Shown: positions 20,101-28,407, numbered from the stretch's first letter. The stretch is 64,000 nt of DNA from Chlamydiota bacterium (GCA_013285965.1 JABDGQ010000006.1:27474-91473), one strand, 5' to 3'. Notes: a model not told the origin generated them from the sequence alone. Program-made: numbers and translations.

Positions 20101-20314
20101 AACGAAGTACCACATCTTTAATAGTACCGGCTAAGAGATGACCATAATGGGGTAAGCCGGTGGCAAATGGTGGTCCATCATAAAAAGTAAAAAGCTCAGC
20201 ATTGGCGCGTTCAGAAACTGATTTTTCAAAAATCTGTTCTTTTTCCCAAAACTTTAATATTTTATTTTCGCGCTCATCAAATGATTCGTGTTGGACTTCA
20301 TCGAACATAAACAA
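17192..20314 (-). CDS. ileS: Isoleucyl-tRNA synthetase
   Basis: 1040 aa, class I. HIGH-type motif PHYGH (about 55) and KMSKR (about 594) are clear. The CP1 editing domain lies between them (LAWTTTPWTLVSNLAL), and a long C-terminal anticodon-binding region follows. The length and the C-terminus, without a zinc ribbon, fit the eukaryote-like IleS2 type used by Chlamydiae. The ATG at 20314 gives MFMFDEVQHESFDERE. It may be read through from cyoD, whose stop is 53 bp upstream. Confidence 0.96.
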   Translation of the reverse strand: MFMFDEVQHESFDERENKILKFWEKEQIFEKSVSERANAELFTFYDGPPFATGLPHYGHLLAGTIKDVVLRYKTMKGFYVPRRFGWDCHGLPVENEIEKAFELSGAASIEAFGIARFNEECRKIVLRYTQEWKNTVNRMGRWVDFNHTYRTMDRTFMESVWWVFKELYDKDLVYEGLKVMPFSAKLGTPLSNFEASENYKEVDDPSLTVAFSSLEAENTYYLAWTTTPWTLVSNLALMVHGSIEYVEIIEHSSKRHYILASARLSAYFKGVDVEEYTIVRTFPGTELEGQQYWPLFDYFSDHRKQGAFRIILDDSISIDEGTGIVQTAPAFGDVDFYACQRAEIEPVCPVDNNGRFTAQIPQYQGLFVKDADKSIMHRLKEEGKVFRQATCHHRYPFCPRSDTPLIYKAIRTWFVAVEKIKEKMLAVNDQIHWAPSHIQYGRFGKWLAGARDWAISRNRYWGTPIPLWRAEDGEIIVIGSIKELEELTQKPIEDLHRHFIDELTIHKNGKTFRRIPEVFDCWFESGSMPYAQNHYPFENRALFEKNFPADFIAEGLDQTRGWFYTLVVLSTALFNKPAFKHVIVNGLILAENGAKMSKRLKNYPDPSAVIHQYGADAIRLYLLHSAAVKAEDLSFSTAGIELVLRQIIIPLWHAYNFFITYARIYVWQPTPLPEKLDQVIDQWIVSVLHTLICDVEKGMDEYDLAKAVEPFVNFVDQLTNWYIRRSRRRFWDDKDTPDRAQAFATLYYVLLELVKIAAPYIPFISEAIYQNLRTANMPASVHLTNFPTYEAKRQSGQLEEEMNAVHIAVNLGHALRKEHKLKVRQPLSCAHVASSDQRVLAFLKEQQHLVAEELNVKNIFFNDNEREFVQLVAKANFRTLGKKVGKLMPAVKTAIADLTHQNLLDLLHQRSVVILVEGHPLTLTPEDVEVERMVHAGLIAANQGAITIVLNTELNESLLIEGLAREIVNKINTMRREAGLAVTDRIKIAIQTTARVQECYHQFQEYISGEVLASEVQFGPCQGTECNLNGEQALIVISKV

Positions 20315-20367
20315 ATCTCATAAATAATAGCTTAGTGTGCAAGGATATCAATTGGTGGAAAATAAGT

Positions 20368-20670
20368 CTAATGCATATTGTAATTCAAGTGATTGATAAT
20401 CCATATGGAGAAATAAACGATAATAAAAATTATGCCCACCGTCGATACGAACACAGCTAAGTTCCACCAGAGTTCTTTTTTTTCCCAAACGTCGATAAAA
20501 CAAATCAATTGTACCAACGCTTGTATTAGTGCAATGCTAAAAATAACAGTGATAGCAGCTCTAACTGACAAATCAAGGAAAGTAGGATCGATTATGATAT
20601 AGTAAGAGGCCAGTGTTAATAGCACAGAAATGATAAAACCTGTAACACGTAGCGCTAGGGCGTGATTCAT
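20368..20670 (-). CDS. cyoD: Cytochrome bo3 quinol oxidase subunit IV
   Basis: 100 aa with three membrane helices. TGFIISVLLTLASYY and the C-terminus SIWIINHLNYNMH align with E. coli CyoD (SIWIMWNLNYNM type ending). It assembles with CyoA-C to move protons while oxidising quinol. It follows cyoC by 9 bp as last gene of the operon. The Asn-rich tail is diagnostic of CyoD rather than CtaF. Confidence 0.9.
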   Translation of the reverse strand: MNHALALRVTGFIISVLLTLASYYIIIDPTFLDLSVRAAITVIFSIALIQALVQLICFIDVWEKKELWWNLAVFVSTVGIIFIIVYFSIWIINHLNYNMH

Positions 20671-20679
20671 AGAATAGTC

Positions 20680-21249
20680 CTACAGTAAATAGCCAATGCC
20701 ATAGACAACGGTAAAGATGAAAATCCACACAAAATCTAAAAAATGCCAAAACAGTGCCATGCGCATAATTTTCGATATACTATGCTGATCAAGGGGGCGC
20801 AAGACAATGCGAAACATCATCACAATCATCCATAGTAATCCAAAAAAAATATGCAAACCATGCGTGCCCACTAATGTAAAAAAAGAAGAGAGAAACGCAC
20901 TACGCTGCCAGCTGGCACCTCTTTGTACAAAATTGGCAAACTCATCAATTTCAAGAAATAGAAAAGCTACCCCTAAAAGCGCCGTCGCTATAAACCACAT
21001 AATAGCCCACCCTTTTAGCTGACGATGGACAGCCAGCATGCCCAGCGAGCAGGTGAAGCTACTAGTGAGAAGGAGCATGGTTTCTAAAAGGACAGGTGGC
21101 AAATGAAACAATTCTTTAGCTGTCGGTCCTCCAAAAGTATTGTCATGCAAAACCACATAACATGCAAAAAGTGTGGCAAAAATAATTAAGTCGGTCATCA
21201 AATAAATCCAAAAGCCAAAAACTCGAGTATCGCTTGTTTCTGTGTGCAT
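20680..21249 (-). CDS. cyoC: Cytochrome bo3 quinol oxidase subunit III
   Basis: 189 aa, five helices as in CyoC. FGFWIYLMTDLIIFATLFAC at the start, then FTLVGTHGLHIFFGLLW and HFLDFVWIFIFTVVYG at the C-terminus, are hallmark subunit III sequences. It follows cyoB by 6 bp and precedes cyoD by 9 bp. Confidence 0.92.
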   Translation of the reverse strand: MHTETSDTRVFGFWIYLMTDLIIFATLFACYVVLHDNTFGGPTAKELFHLPPVLLETMLLLTSSFTCSLGMLAVHRQLKGWAIMWFIATALLGVAFLFLEIDEFANFVQRGASWQRSAFLSSFFTLVGTHGLHIFFGLLWMIVMMFRIVLRPLDQHSISKIMRMALFWHFLDFVWIFIFTVVYGIGYLL

Positions 21250-21255
21250 AACGTT

Positions 21256-23223
21256 TTAACTCTTAATATAAGATCTTTCAATTTTGGCAACTTGCTCAGC
21301 TGGCAATATATATTCCAAGTGATCATCAAAAGAAATAGCAATAAGGCAACCAATTACGCCAATCAGTCCAAGTAGAGCTAACCAAATAATATGCCATACG
21401 ATGGCAAAACCTGCTAAAAAGGCAAAAATTGATATGTAAACACCCATGCCGGTGTTTTTAAAACATTCAATATCGCTATATTTTTTTTCCATGTGCCAAT
21501 TGTTTTTTTTCATATCCCAAAAAACTTCATTGCTAGTTATGGGGGGGAGAATGGCAAAATTATAGAAGGGTGGAGGAGAGTGGGCAAACCATTCCAGCGT
21601 TCTACCATTCCAGGGGTCGCTCGAGTGGGTGGTATATTGTTTTCGCATTCTGATACTTTTGATTATCATGTAAACCTGAATAGCAATGCCGCAAGAAATG
21701 ACAATAAATCCTATTAAAGCAGTGATATATAATGGTTGCCAGCCAGTGGAGGCATCATAATGATCGATGCGGCGTGGTGCTCCCATAAAGCCCAGCAAGT
21801 AAAGAGGGGTAAAAGCAATAAAAAAGCCGATGTACCAGAACCAAAATGCTAATTTGTCAAGTTTTTGATCGAGTGTAAAGCCAAAAATTTTAGGGAACCA
21901 AAAGGTAGTGCCGGCAAAAATGCCAAAAAGTGCTACTCCGACGATCATAGTGTGAAAATGGGCTACCAAAAATAAGCTGTTATGTACTTGAAAATCTGCT
22001 GGTGGGGCCGCCATAAATATTCCCGACATACCGCCGATCATAAAAATCGTTAAAAAGCCTATAAACCAATACATGGGAGGAGCCATATTGACTTTCCCTT
22101 TATACATAGTCAAAATCCAGTTAAATACTTGTACACCTGCTGGTATGGCTATAAACATAGTTACAATGCCAAAGAAAGAATTAACAGTGGGTCCGGCTCC
22201 CATCACAAAGAAGTGATGCAACCACACTAGATACGATAAAGCCGTAATCGTCAATGCTGCCCATACCATCGAGGTGTAGCCGGTAATTTTCTTTTGTGAA
22301 AAAGTAGAGACAATTTCCGAGAATGCCCCAAATGCGGGAATTACCAGAATATATACTTCCGGATGGCCCCACATCCAGATTAAATTCCAGTACATCATTT
22401 GATTGCCCCCAAAGCTGGTGGTAAAAAAATGCATCTCAAAGGTACGATCAAGCCATAACAGTAAGGTGGCCGCCGTTAATACCGGAAAGGCTGAAACAAC
22501 TAATATCATTGCGCATAATGAATTCCAGGTGAAAAGTGGCATTTTCATTAATGTCATGCCAGGAGCCCGTTTTTTGATGATGGTGACAAGAAAATTAATA
22601 CCGGCAAGCAGACTCCCCAGGCCCGATAACTGCAAGCTCCAAATAAGGTAATCTACACCTACGGAAGGATTAAATTGAAGTTCTGAAAAGGGAGCCAAGG
22701 CCAACCAACCGGTGTTGGCAAAATCGCCACCAATAATAAAGAATAAATTTATCAGTATCCCCCCTGCAACAGTGAGCCATAATCCTAAAGAATTAACAAA
22801 GGGAAAGGCCAGATCGCGCGCGCCAATCTGCAATGGAATAATCCAATTCATCAGCCCAAAGAAAAATCCCATCGTTACAAAAAAGACCATTATATCGCCA
22901 TGCGATGTGAAAATTTGTTGAAAATGATCCGGTGTCAAATAACCAGGGTTGTTTGCAGCAATAGATTGTTGCACCCATACCATTCCAGCATCAATCATGC
23001 CGCGAAAAAACATCAGCGAGGCAAAGATCATATACATAGTGCCGATTTTTTTAGGATCAGTCGAGGTTAGCCAATCATGCCAAAGCCAATGCCAACGGTT
23101 TGTTTTGGTGAGGTAGATAGTGGTGGCAATAAACATGAGGAGAATAAAAAAAGTGGCGCTTATGGTATACCAAACATGCGGTAAGGCGTCGAGGGATAAT
23201 TTACCAAAAAGAAATTCTTTCAT
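21256..23223 (-). CDS. cyoB: Cytochrome bo3 quinol oxidase subunit I
   Basis: 655 aa. Heme-copper oxidase core with low-spin heme His108 (FTSHGDIMVFF), CuB His and cross-linked Tyr in WGHPEVYILVIPAFG (about 286-290), the HH pair in WLHHFFVMG and the two heme ligands in HFHTMIVG (about 421-423). The N-terminal extension (FGKLSLDALPHVWY) and C-terminal WHMEKKYSDIE match CyoB, not cytochrome c oxidase. It is the catalytic, proton-pumping subunit. Start codon overlaps the cyoA stop by 4 bp. Confidence 0.95.
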   Translation of the reverse strand: MKEFLFGKLSLDALPHVWYTISATFFILLMFIATTIYLTKTNRWHWLWHDWLTSTDPKKIGTMYMIFASLMFFRGMIDAGMVWVQQSIAANNPGYLTPDHFQQIFTSHGDIMVFFVTMGFFFGLMNWIIPLQIGARDLAFPFVNSLGLWLTVAGGILINLFFIIGGDFANTGWLALAPFSELQFNPSVGVDYLIWSLQLSGLGSLLAGINFLVTIIKKRAPGMTLMKMPLFTWNSLCAMILVVSAFPVLTAATLLLWLDRTFEMHFFTTSFGGNQMMYWNLIWMWGHPEVYILVIPAFGAFSEIVSTFSQKKITGYTSMVWAALTITALSYLVWLHHFFVMGAGPTVNSFFGIVTMFIAIPAGVQVFNWILTMYKGKVNMAPPMYWFIGFLTIFMIGGMSGIFMAAPPADFQVHNSLFLVAHFHTMIVGVALFGIFAGTTFWFPKIFGFTLDQKLDKLAFWFWYIGFFIAFTPLYLLGFMGAPRRIDHYDASTGWQPLYITALIGFIVISCGIAIQVYMIIKSIRMRKQYTTHSSDPWNGRTLEWFAHSPPPFYNFAILPPITSNEVFWDMKKNNWHMEKKYSDIECFKNTGMGVYISIFAFLAGFAIVWHIIWLALLGLIGVIGCLIAISFDDHLEYILPAEQVAKIERSYIKS

Positions 23224-24101
23224 AATACTGGTTTAATTGGGTACATGTATTTGTGAACTATTTTGTGATAAAGATCTTTTTCAACGTCTCCAAAAAAAAT
23301 CACCGATTTGTTTATGGCAGGTTTGAGGAGTTCTTCATAATTTTTTTCAGTTAAGTTTTGCGCCGCTGTTGTTTTGATCTCTTTGCTCCACTTCTCAAAG
23401 TCAGCCTGGGAGGTTGATTTTACGGCAAAGGTCATGTCGGCATAACCATCACCATTGATTTCTACCGCTTTTCCCACATAATCACCAATTCCATTGGCCA
23501 TTAGATGCAATTCAGTAGACATGCCAGTCATAGAATAAATTTGACCACTTAGTTGCGGAATCCAAAAAGAATTCATTGGCGAACCATCGGCAGTTAATCT
23601 CAAACGAATGGGAGTATTTTCGGGAATTTCTAGATAATTTAAAGTAGCAATGCCTAAATCTGGATAGATAAATAACCACTTCCAGTCAAGTGCCACCACT
23701 TGTATTGTCAATGTTTCATTAACACTGTCAATGGGTTTGCGTGGATCTAATTGGTGTGTCGCCCGCCAGGTAACAATGGCCATGGCAACAACAATTAAAG
23801 TGGGCAAGAGCCACATTATTAGTTGACCAACGCTGCCAAAGCTATGTTCAGGGTCGTATTTAGCGTTTTTATTTTTTATGCAATATTTCCAGACTACCAC
23901 AAATAAAAGGATATAGGTGGGAACGATAATTAGTAATTTGAGAAAAGCGTTGGTCAGAATTAATTGTAATTCTTGCGTAGCAATAATCCCTTTAGTGTTA
24001 ACAACGGCAGTTTTCTCGCTGTTCAACACCAAAACTATGCCTACAATAGCTAGCGTAATAGCGATTAGAGTTATTAAAAATTTTATTCTCATAATGCGCA
24101 T
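23220..24101 (-). CDS. cyoA: Cytochrome bo3 quinol oxidase subunit II
   Basis: 293 aa, two N-terminal membrane helices followed by a cupredoxin-like periplasmic domain (VVALDWKWLFIYPDLGIATL, then MNSFWIPQLSGQIYSMTGM). The CuA-binding cysteines and histidines of cytochrome c oxidases are missing, as expected for a quinol oxidase. Unlike E. coli CyoA there is no lipobox cysteine after the signal helix. Start is either Met1 or Met4 (MRIMRIKF); neither has a clear ribosome binding site. First gene of cyoABCD; no cyoE (heme O synthase) in the window. Confidence 0.92.
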   Translation of the reverse strand: MRIMRIKFLITLIAITLAIVGIVLVLNSEKTAVVNTKGIIATQELQLILTNAFLKLLIIVPTYILLFVVVWKYCIKNKNAKYDPEHSFGSVGQLIMWLLPTLIVVAMAIVTWRATHQLDPRKPIDSVNETLTIQVVALDWKWLFIYPDLGIATLNYLEIPENTPIRLRLTADGSPMNSFWIPQLSGQIYSMTGMSTELHLMANGIGDYVGKAVEINGDGYADMTFAVKSTSQADFEKWSKEIKTTAAQNLTEKNYEELLKPAINKSVIFFGDVEKDLYHKIVHKYMYPIKPVL

Positions 24102-24177
24102 TAAAATAGATGTGCATGGTTTAAATCAAATAAAATTTTTTAGTTGGAACGTGTATGCTAAAAATTGCACCATCTGA

Positions 24178-24876
24178 TTAGAAAGGCAAATCAATAAAAT
24201 GTTTGCTACTTATTTCTTTATCTTCACGCCATTGATCGGATAATCTGATCGCCGATCTGCCAGAGTTATCCTTAATATTAGCATCGGCACCTTCTTTGTG
24301 TAAAAAATCAATTAATTTGCGCGCTTGTGGTTCTTTTTCCTTATCAGACATAAGTTTGACAGCTAATATTAATGCAGTTTCTCCCGTTCTCGTATCTTTG
24401 GCATTGATATTGGCCCCTTCAATGATTAGGTTTTCGACTTCCGATAAGTTACCTTCAGCAACTGCGCGCATTAATGCTGTTTTACCATGCTCATCACGTA
24501 CTTCAAGATCTGTCCCTAAAGGTTGTATTGCAAATTCATTTTTGCTGTATTTTGTCTCTAAAGGTTGCGTTCTAACCTCATTTTTGACATATCTGATTTC
24601 ATCATTGGAGTAAGATGGTTTAGTAAATAATAGAGCTAAGAATTCTTTGATTTTGGCAATGAGTGCGCTTAGGGTAAAATTTGTCGAGCTAACTTCTTCC
24701 GCGCTCTTAGCTGAAGCAGTTAGTGTAGTAGGAGGGTAAACATTTACTTTAGGAAAGGTGTTTTTGGAGATTTGTGCTGTGGCTCCTTCAACACGCGGTA
24801 GTGAAGCTGCTGGAATAGCTGAATTAGCTGCCCTTGCCGCGCTGTCATGAACGCCACTTAAACCTACTTGTCCCAT
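24178..24876 (-). CDS. Ankyrin-repeat protein
   Basis: 232 aa from the ATG at 24876, chosen over 24909 because a GTGAGG precedes it and its N-terminus (MGQVGLSG) resembles that of the neighbouring paralogs. Ser/Ala/Pro-rich disordered N-terminus, a hydrophobic patch near 100 (LSALIAKIKEFLALL), then two or three ankyrin repeats (DEHGKTALMRAVAEGNLSEV; TGETALILAVKLMSD; DNSGRSAIRLS). Ankyrin repeats mediate protein binding and are frequent in effectors of amoeba-dwelling bacteria. The gene lies a short distance after the 24928 paralog and probably shares its transcript. Confidence 0.75.
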   Translation of the reverse strand: MGQVGLSGVHDSAARAANSAIPAASLPRVEGATAQISKNTFPKVNVYPPTTLTASAKSAEEVSSTNFTLSALIAKIKEFLALLFTKPSYSNDEIRYVKNEVRTQPLETKYSKNEFAIQPLGTDLEVRDEHGKTALMRAVAEGNLSEVENLIIEGANINAKDTRTGETALILAVKLMSDKEKEPQARKLIDFLHKEGADANIKDNSGRSAIRLSDQWREDKEISSKHFIDLPF

Positions 24877-24927
24877 ATGATCCTCACTTTTAATAAAGTA
24901 AGTGGGCAAAAAAACTCAAAACTCAGG

Positions 24928-26010
24928 TCACAAAGTAGGTCTTGTTTGTGTTGGCAATGTTGCTGGCATAAACATAGAATTTCTTGTTTTACTTGCATAC
25001 CATCGATCGGACAAAATAGCGGCCGAATTTCCATCGTTGTCTTTTATGTTCTTGTTTGCACCATTTTGCATTAGGTAAGAAAGCATCTCTCTCCCTAGCA
25101 TTTCATCATGCCCACTAGTCACTAATTTGACGGCTAAAATTAAAGCTGTTTCTCCATTTGTTGCCTGGGTATTGGGATCTGCACCAGCTTCCACTAATGT
25201 TTTCATTAGAGCAACGTCCTTTTTTTCTATCGCTAACATCAGCGCAGTTTTACCCTCTCTATCGCCTGTTTCAAGATGTACACCGTTTGCAATTAATGCT
25301 TTGGTGACCTCTGAGCGGTCATTAAGAATTGATAGGTGCAGTGGTGTGACTATATTTGAGTAATTTAATACATTATCATCTAGAACCATTCTTTGATCCA
25401 AAACTTCAGCCCCGAGTGATGATAAATTACCTAAGATAACATTATCTGTATAGTTGTTATCACCAATTTTAGCCCTAAACGATTTCAATACACTCTCTTC
25501 GTTTGCTGTAAGATTGAGATCATCGCGTGGTACTGGAATATTTTTTCGGGCTTCTCGTATTTGAGAGAGCTCTCCTGATTTTAGTGCTTCCATCAATACA
25601 GTTTGGTTTTTTTGGCCCGTTTCTTGTGAAGCCGCTTGCTTGAGTTCATCAGCTTTGGTTACACCATTCAATTCGCGAATAAGTTCGTCGAATCTATTCA
25701 TGCCTTCATTGATGGCGCTACCTATGGTGCTACCTACAAATCCAAATGTTAGGTCGATAAAAAAACCAATGGTATTAATAAAAGATTCGATTTTTGATAT
25801 GAGCGCGCTAAGCATGGGGTTTGATTGAGCAACTTCTTGTTCAGTTTTAGCTTCTGAAATAGGAGGCGGGGCTTGCGCGTCTGTACTAGGCGTTTGTTTT
25901 AGTACTTCAGTAGCTAATATACCTGTTTCCTTATCAACAGCACTTTCATCTTTGTGGGATACGGGAGGAGGTAATTCACCGCCACCGCTGATACCTGATA
26001 CACCTTTCAT
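24928..26010 (-). CDS. Ankyrin-repeat protein (paralog B)
   Basis: 360 aa with AAGGAGG before the ATG. Gly/Pro-rich start (GISGGGELPPPVSH), a linker, one hydrophobic segment (about 88-112, IGFFIDLTFGFVGSTIG), a charged helix, a middle domain (REARKNIPVP), then three to four ankyrin repeats (TPLHLSILNDRSEVTKALIA; EGKTALMLAIEKKDVALMK; NGETALILAVKLVTSG; DNDGNSAAILSDRWY). It is about 60-70 percent similar by eye to the gene at 26220-27266, including roughly 100 bp of upstream DNA. A single membrane segment plus ankyrin repeats suggests a membrane-anchored or secreted scaffold. Confidence 0.8.
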   Translation of the reverse strand: MKGVSGISGGGELPPPVSHKDESAVDKETGILATEVLKQTPSTDAQAPPPISEAKTEQEVAQSNPMLSALISKIESFINTIGFFIDLTFGFVGSTIGSAINEGMNRFDELIRELNGVTKADELKQAASQETGQKNQTVLMEALKSGELSQIREARKNIPVPRDDLNLTANEESVLKSFRAKIGDNNYTDNVILGNLSSLGAEVLDQRMVLDDNVLNYSNIVTPLHLSILNDRSEVTKALIANGVHLETGDREGKTALMLAIEKKDVALMKTLVEAGADPNTQATNGETALILAVKLVTSGHDEMLGREMLSYLMQNGANKNIKDNDGNSAAILSDRWYASKTRNSMFMPATLPTQTRPTL

Positions 26011-26017
26011 AAAATGT

Positions 26018-26060
26018 CCTCCTTTTTAAGGAAATCATTAAATTATACGATATAATCTCT
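26018..26060 (-). promoter_or_regulatory. Conserved promoter block of ankyrin paralogs
   Basis: TATAAT (minus strand, 26042-26047) lies about 30 bp before the AGGAGG of the 24928 gene. The same TATAAT occurs at the equivalent place (27298-27303) before the 26220 paralog, within a block conserved over about 100 bp. The -35 is weak (TAATAG). Conservation between duplicates is shared descent and so only modest support. Confidence 0.4.
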
Positions 26061-26109
26061 ACATCTATTATTATATATTTAATTTGAAATTAAATTACAG
26101 CATTTTATT

Positions 26110-26160
26110 TTTACAAATTTTAAAAACTATAAATTTTTTAGATTAATTACTGATAATATG
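26110..26160 (-). pseudogene. Duplicated 3' tail of terC
   Basis: Minus-strand translation reads ILSVINLKNL then TAG, matching the terC C-terminus LLSVINPRKL then TAG at 27383. The downstream DNA also matches. This is the remnant of a second terC left by a segment duplication and deletion. Confidence 0.75.
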
Positions 26161-26190
26161 GCTGTTTCTAATTTAGAGTTGCTGGGATGG

Positions 26191-26218
26191 CCTATGGATA
26201 GACTCCTATGGATAGACT
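26191..26218. repeat. 14-bp tandem duplication
   Basis: CCTATGGATAGACT occurs twice in direct succession (26191-26204, 26205-26218). The unit is inside the S9-peptidase-tail relic: the matching place near 29165 has only one TATGGATAGGCTC. Confidence 0.85.
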
Positions 26219-26219
26219 A

Positions 26220-27266
26220 TTAATCCACTCTAGTGTATTTAGCTAAAAATTCATCGATCTCTTGACGAAATTTATTTTCTTTATCTACATCGATAGGTTG
26301 TGCAAAGGCGTGTTCATCCTTAGAGAAACGTAAATATTGAACTAAGTAAGAAAACAGCTGCGTGCCTAGCTTTTTATTTTGGCCACTAGTCATTAATTTG
26401 GCTGCTAAAATTAAAGCTGTTTCTCCATTTGCTGCTTGGGTATTGGGATTTGCGCCAGCTTCCATTAGTGTATTGATTAGAGCAAGGTCCCCTTTTTGTA
26501 CTGCTAACATCAGCGCGGTTTTACCCTCTCTATCGCCTGTTTCAAGATGTACACCTTTTGCAATTAATGCTTTGGTGATTTCTAAGCGGTCATTAAGAAT
26601 TGATAGGTGCAGTGGTGTGACTGTCTTTGTGTTATCATCTAGAGCCATGCTTTGATCCAAAACTTCAGCTCGGAGTGGTGATAAATTATCTAAGATATCA
26701 CTATCTGAACAATGTTTATTACCAATTTGAGTCTTAAACGATTTCAGTATACTCTCTTCATTTTCTGTAAGATTGAGATTAGCGCTTGGTACTGGAATAT
26801 TTTTTCGGGCTTCTCGTATTTGAAAAAAGTTTCCTGAATGAAGTGCAATCATTAATTTATCTTTATTTTTTTTGGCTGTTTCTTGCTTGAGTTCATCGGG
26901 TGTAGTTGCATCATTCAACTCGCGAATAAGTTTGTCGAATCTATTCATACCTTCATTGATGGAACTCCCAATGGCCCTACTTATGCTGCTAGTTACAAAT
27001 TCAAGTGCTAAGTCGATAAAAAAAGCAATGCTATCAATAAAAGATTCGATTTTTGATATGAGTGTGCTGAGCATGGGGTTTGATTTAGCAATTTCTTGTC
27101 TGGTTTTAGCAGTAATAGGAGGCGCGGCTTGCGTGTCTGTACGAGACACTTTTTGTTTTTTTAGTGTTTTATTAGCTATACCAGTTTCCTTATCTACAGT
27201 TGGACTTGGATGGGATGCAGGAGTATGTAATTCACCGCCACCGCCGACACCTAATATGTTTTTCAT
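26220..27266 (-). CDS. Ankyrin-repeat protein (paralog A) fused to a peptidase tail
   Basis: 348 aa. Residues 1-308 parallel the 24928 paralog: GVGGGGEL start, hydrophobic segment near 88-115, REARKNIPVP domain, and ankyrin repeats TPLHLSILNDRLEITKALIA, EGKTALMLAVQKGDLALIN and NGETALILAAKLMTSG. The last ankyrin repeat is missing. From about residue 310 the sequence becomes YLRFSKDEHAFAQP then EIDEFLAKY, which aligns with the C-terminus of the S9 peptidase encoded at 29147 (YLLFPDEGHGFAQP, EEFLAKY). The gene is therefore a chimera created by deletion. An aGGGGGa ribosome binding site and the conserved TATAAT upstream suggest it is still expressed. Confidence 0.8.
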   Translation of the reverse strand: MKNILGVGGGGELHTPASHPSPTVDKETGIANKTLKKQKVSRTDTQAAPPITAKTRQEIAKSNPMLSTLISKIESFIDSIAFFIDLALEFVTSSISRAIGSSINEGMNRFDKLIRELNDATTPDELKQETAKKNKDKLMIALHSGNFFQIREARKNIPVPSANLNLTENEESILKSFKTQIGNKHCSDSDILDNLSPLRAEVLDQSMALDDNTKTVTPLHLSILNDRLEITKALIAKGVHLETGDREGKTALMLAVQKGDLALINTLMEAGANPNTQAANGETALILAAKLMTSGQNKKLGTQLFSYLVQYLRFSKDEHAFAQPIDVDKENKFRQEIDEFLAKYTRVD

Positions 27267-27382
27267 AAAATGTCCCCCTTTTTAAGGAAATCATTAAATT
27301 ATATGATATAATGTCTACACCTATTATTATATATTTAATTTAAAATTGAATTGTACTATTTTATTTTTACAAACTTTAAAAG

Positions 27383-28306
27383 CTATAGTTTTCTTGGATT
27401 AATTACGGATAATAAGATTGATAAGAACAGAATTAGAATAATTATTCCTAATGATAACAAAATTGGAATAGTTATGTATCCAGATATGAGCATCTTACAT
27501 CCAATAAATACTAAAATGAGTGCTAATCCATAATGCAAGTAATGAAATAGGGCGAGAATATGCGAAAGTGCAAAGTACAGCGAGCGCAAACCCAAAATCG
27601 CTAAAATATTGGAGGTGTAGACAATAAAAGGATCTTCGGTAATACCTATAATAGCAGGAATAGAGTCGATAGCAAAAATTACATCTGTTGTCTCAATGGC
27701 CAATAATACGATAAATAATGGTGTAGCTAAGTAGCGTCCATTTTGTTTAATAAAAAACTTATCTTCTACAAAATGTGGAGAGACAGAAAAAAATTTTTCA
27801 AAATTTCTAATAATGAAATTTTTTTCCGGATGAATCTCTTTCCCTTTTTCCAAAGCCAGCTTTATGCCAGTAATCACTAAAAAGAGGCCAAAAATATAAA
27901 TGACCCAATGGAAGTTTTGTATTAAGGCAATGCCGAACAAAATAAAAATGGCCCGCATGATAATGGCACCAAAGATGCCCCAAAAAAGTACTTTGTGTAA
28001 AAGATGGCCAGGTACACGGAAATAAGAAAAAATGAGAAGAAAGACAAATAAATTATCAACACTTAATGCTTTTTCAACTAAATAGCCTGTTAGGAAATTT
28101 AAAGCGCCTTCCGAGCCTTTAAAATAATAAACAAATAAATTAAAGATCATTGCAAAAACAATCCAAAAAGCGCTGCTCCACAAGGCTTCTTTGATTGAGA
28201 CGACGTGTGATTTGCGATGGAAAACAAGTAAGTCCAAAGCAATAATAATCGCTATGCAGAGGTTGAAAATCCAAAACCAATTCTGCTCAAACATACTACC
28301 ACTCAA
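27383..28306 (-). CDS. TerC-family integral membrane protein
   Basis: 307 aa, about nine membrane helices. It has the TerC/Alx signatures EKALSVDNLFVFLLIF, ETTDVIFAIDSIPAI and TSNILAILGLRSLYF, with acidic residues inside helices that are thought to handle metal ions (manganese export in recent work on the family). The original name refers to tellurite resistance, which should not be assumed here. An intact copy; its 3' 50 bp is also found at 26110-26160 as a relic. Confidence 0.88.
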   Translation of the reverse strand: MSGSMFEQNWFWIFNLCIAIIIALDLLVFHRKSHVVSIKEALWSSAFWIVFAMIFNLFVYYFKGSEGALNFLTGYLVEKALSVDNLFVFLLIFSYFRVPGHLLHKVLFWGIFGAIIMRAIFILFGIALIQNFHWVIYIFGLFLVITGIKLALEKGKEIHPEKNFIIRNFEKFFSVSPHFVEDKFFIKQNGRYLATPLFIVLLAIETTDVIFAIDSIPAIIGITEDPFIVYTSNILAILGLRSLYFALSHILALFHYLHYGLALILVFIGCKMLISGYITIPILLSLGIIILILFLSILLSVINPRKL

Positions 28307-28374
28307 ATAAAAGCAACTAATTGTTAAACCTAGAAGAAAAATGTCAATCTAGCGCATAAGATGTAGATATGCAA

Positions 28375-28407
28375 TAGACTTCTTTCGAAATAAGTCGAAT
28401 AGACTTC
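28375..28407. repeat. MITE terminal-repeat relic
   Basis: TAGACTTCTTTCGAAAT followed at once by AAGTC and then another TAGACTTCC: two terminal repeats nearly back to back, the interior lost. Lies between terC and the orphan gene ending at 28424. Confidence 0.6.
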
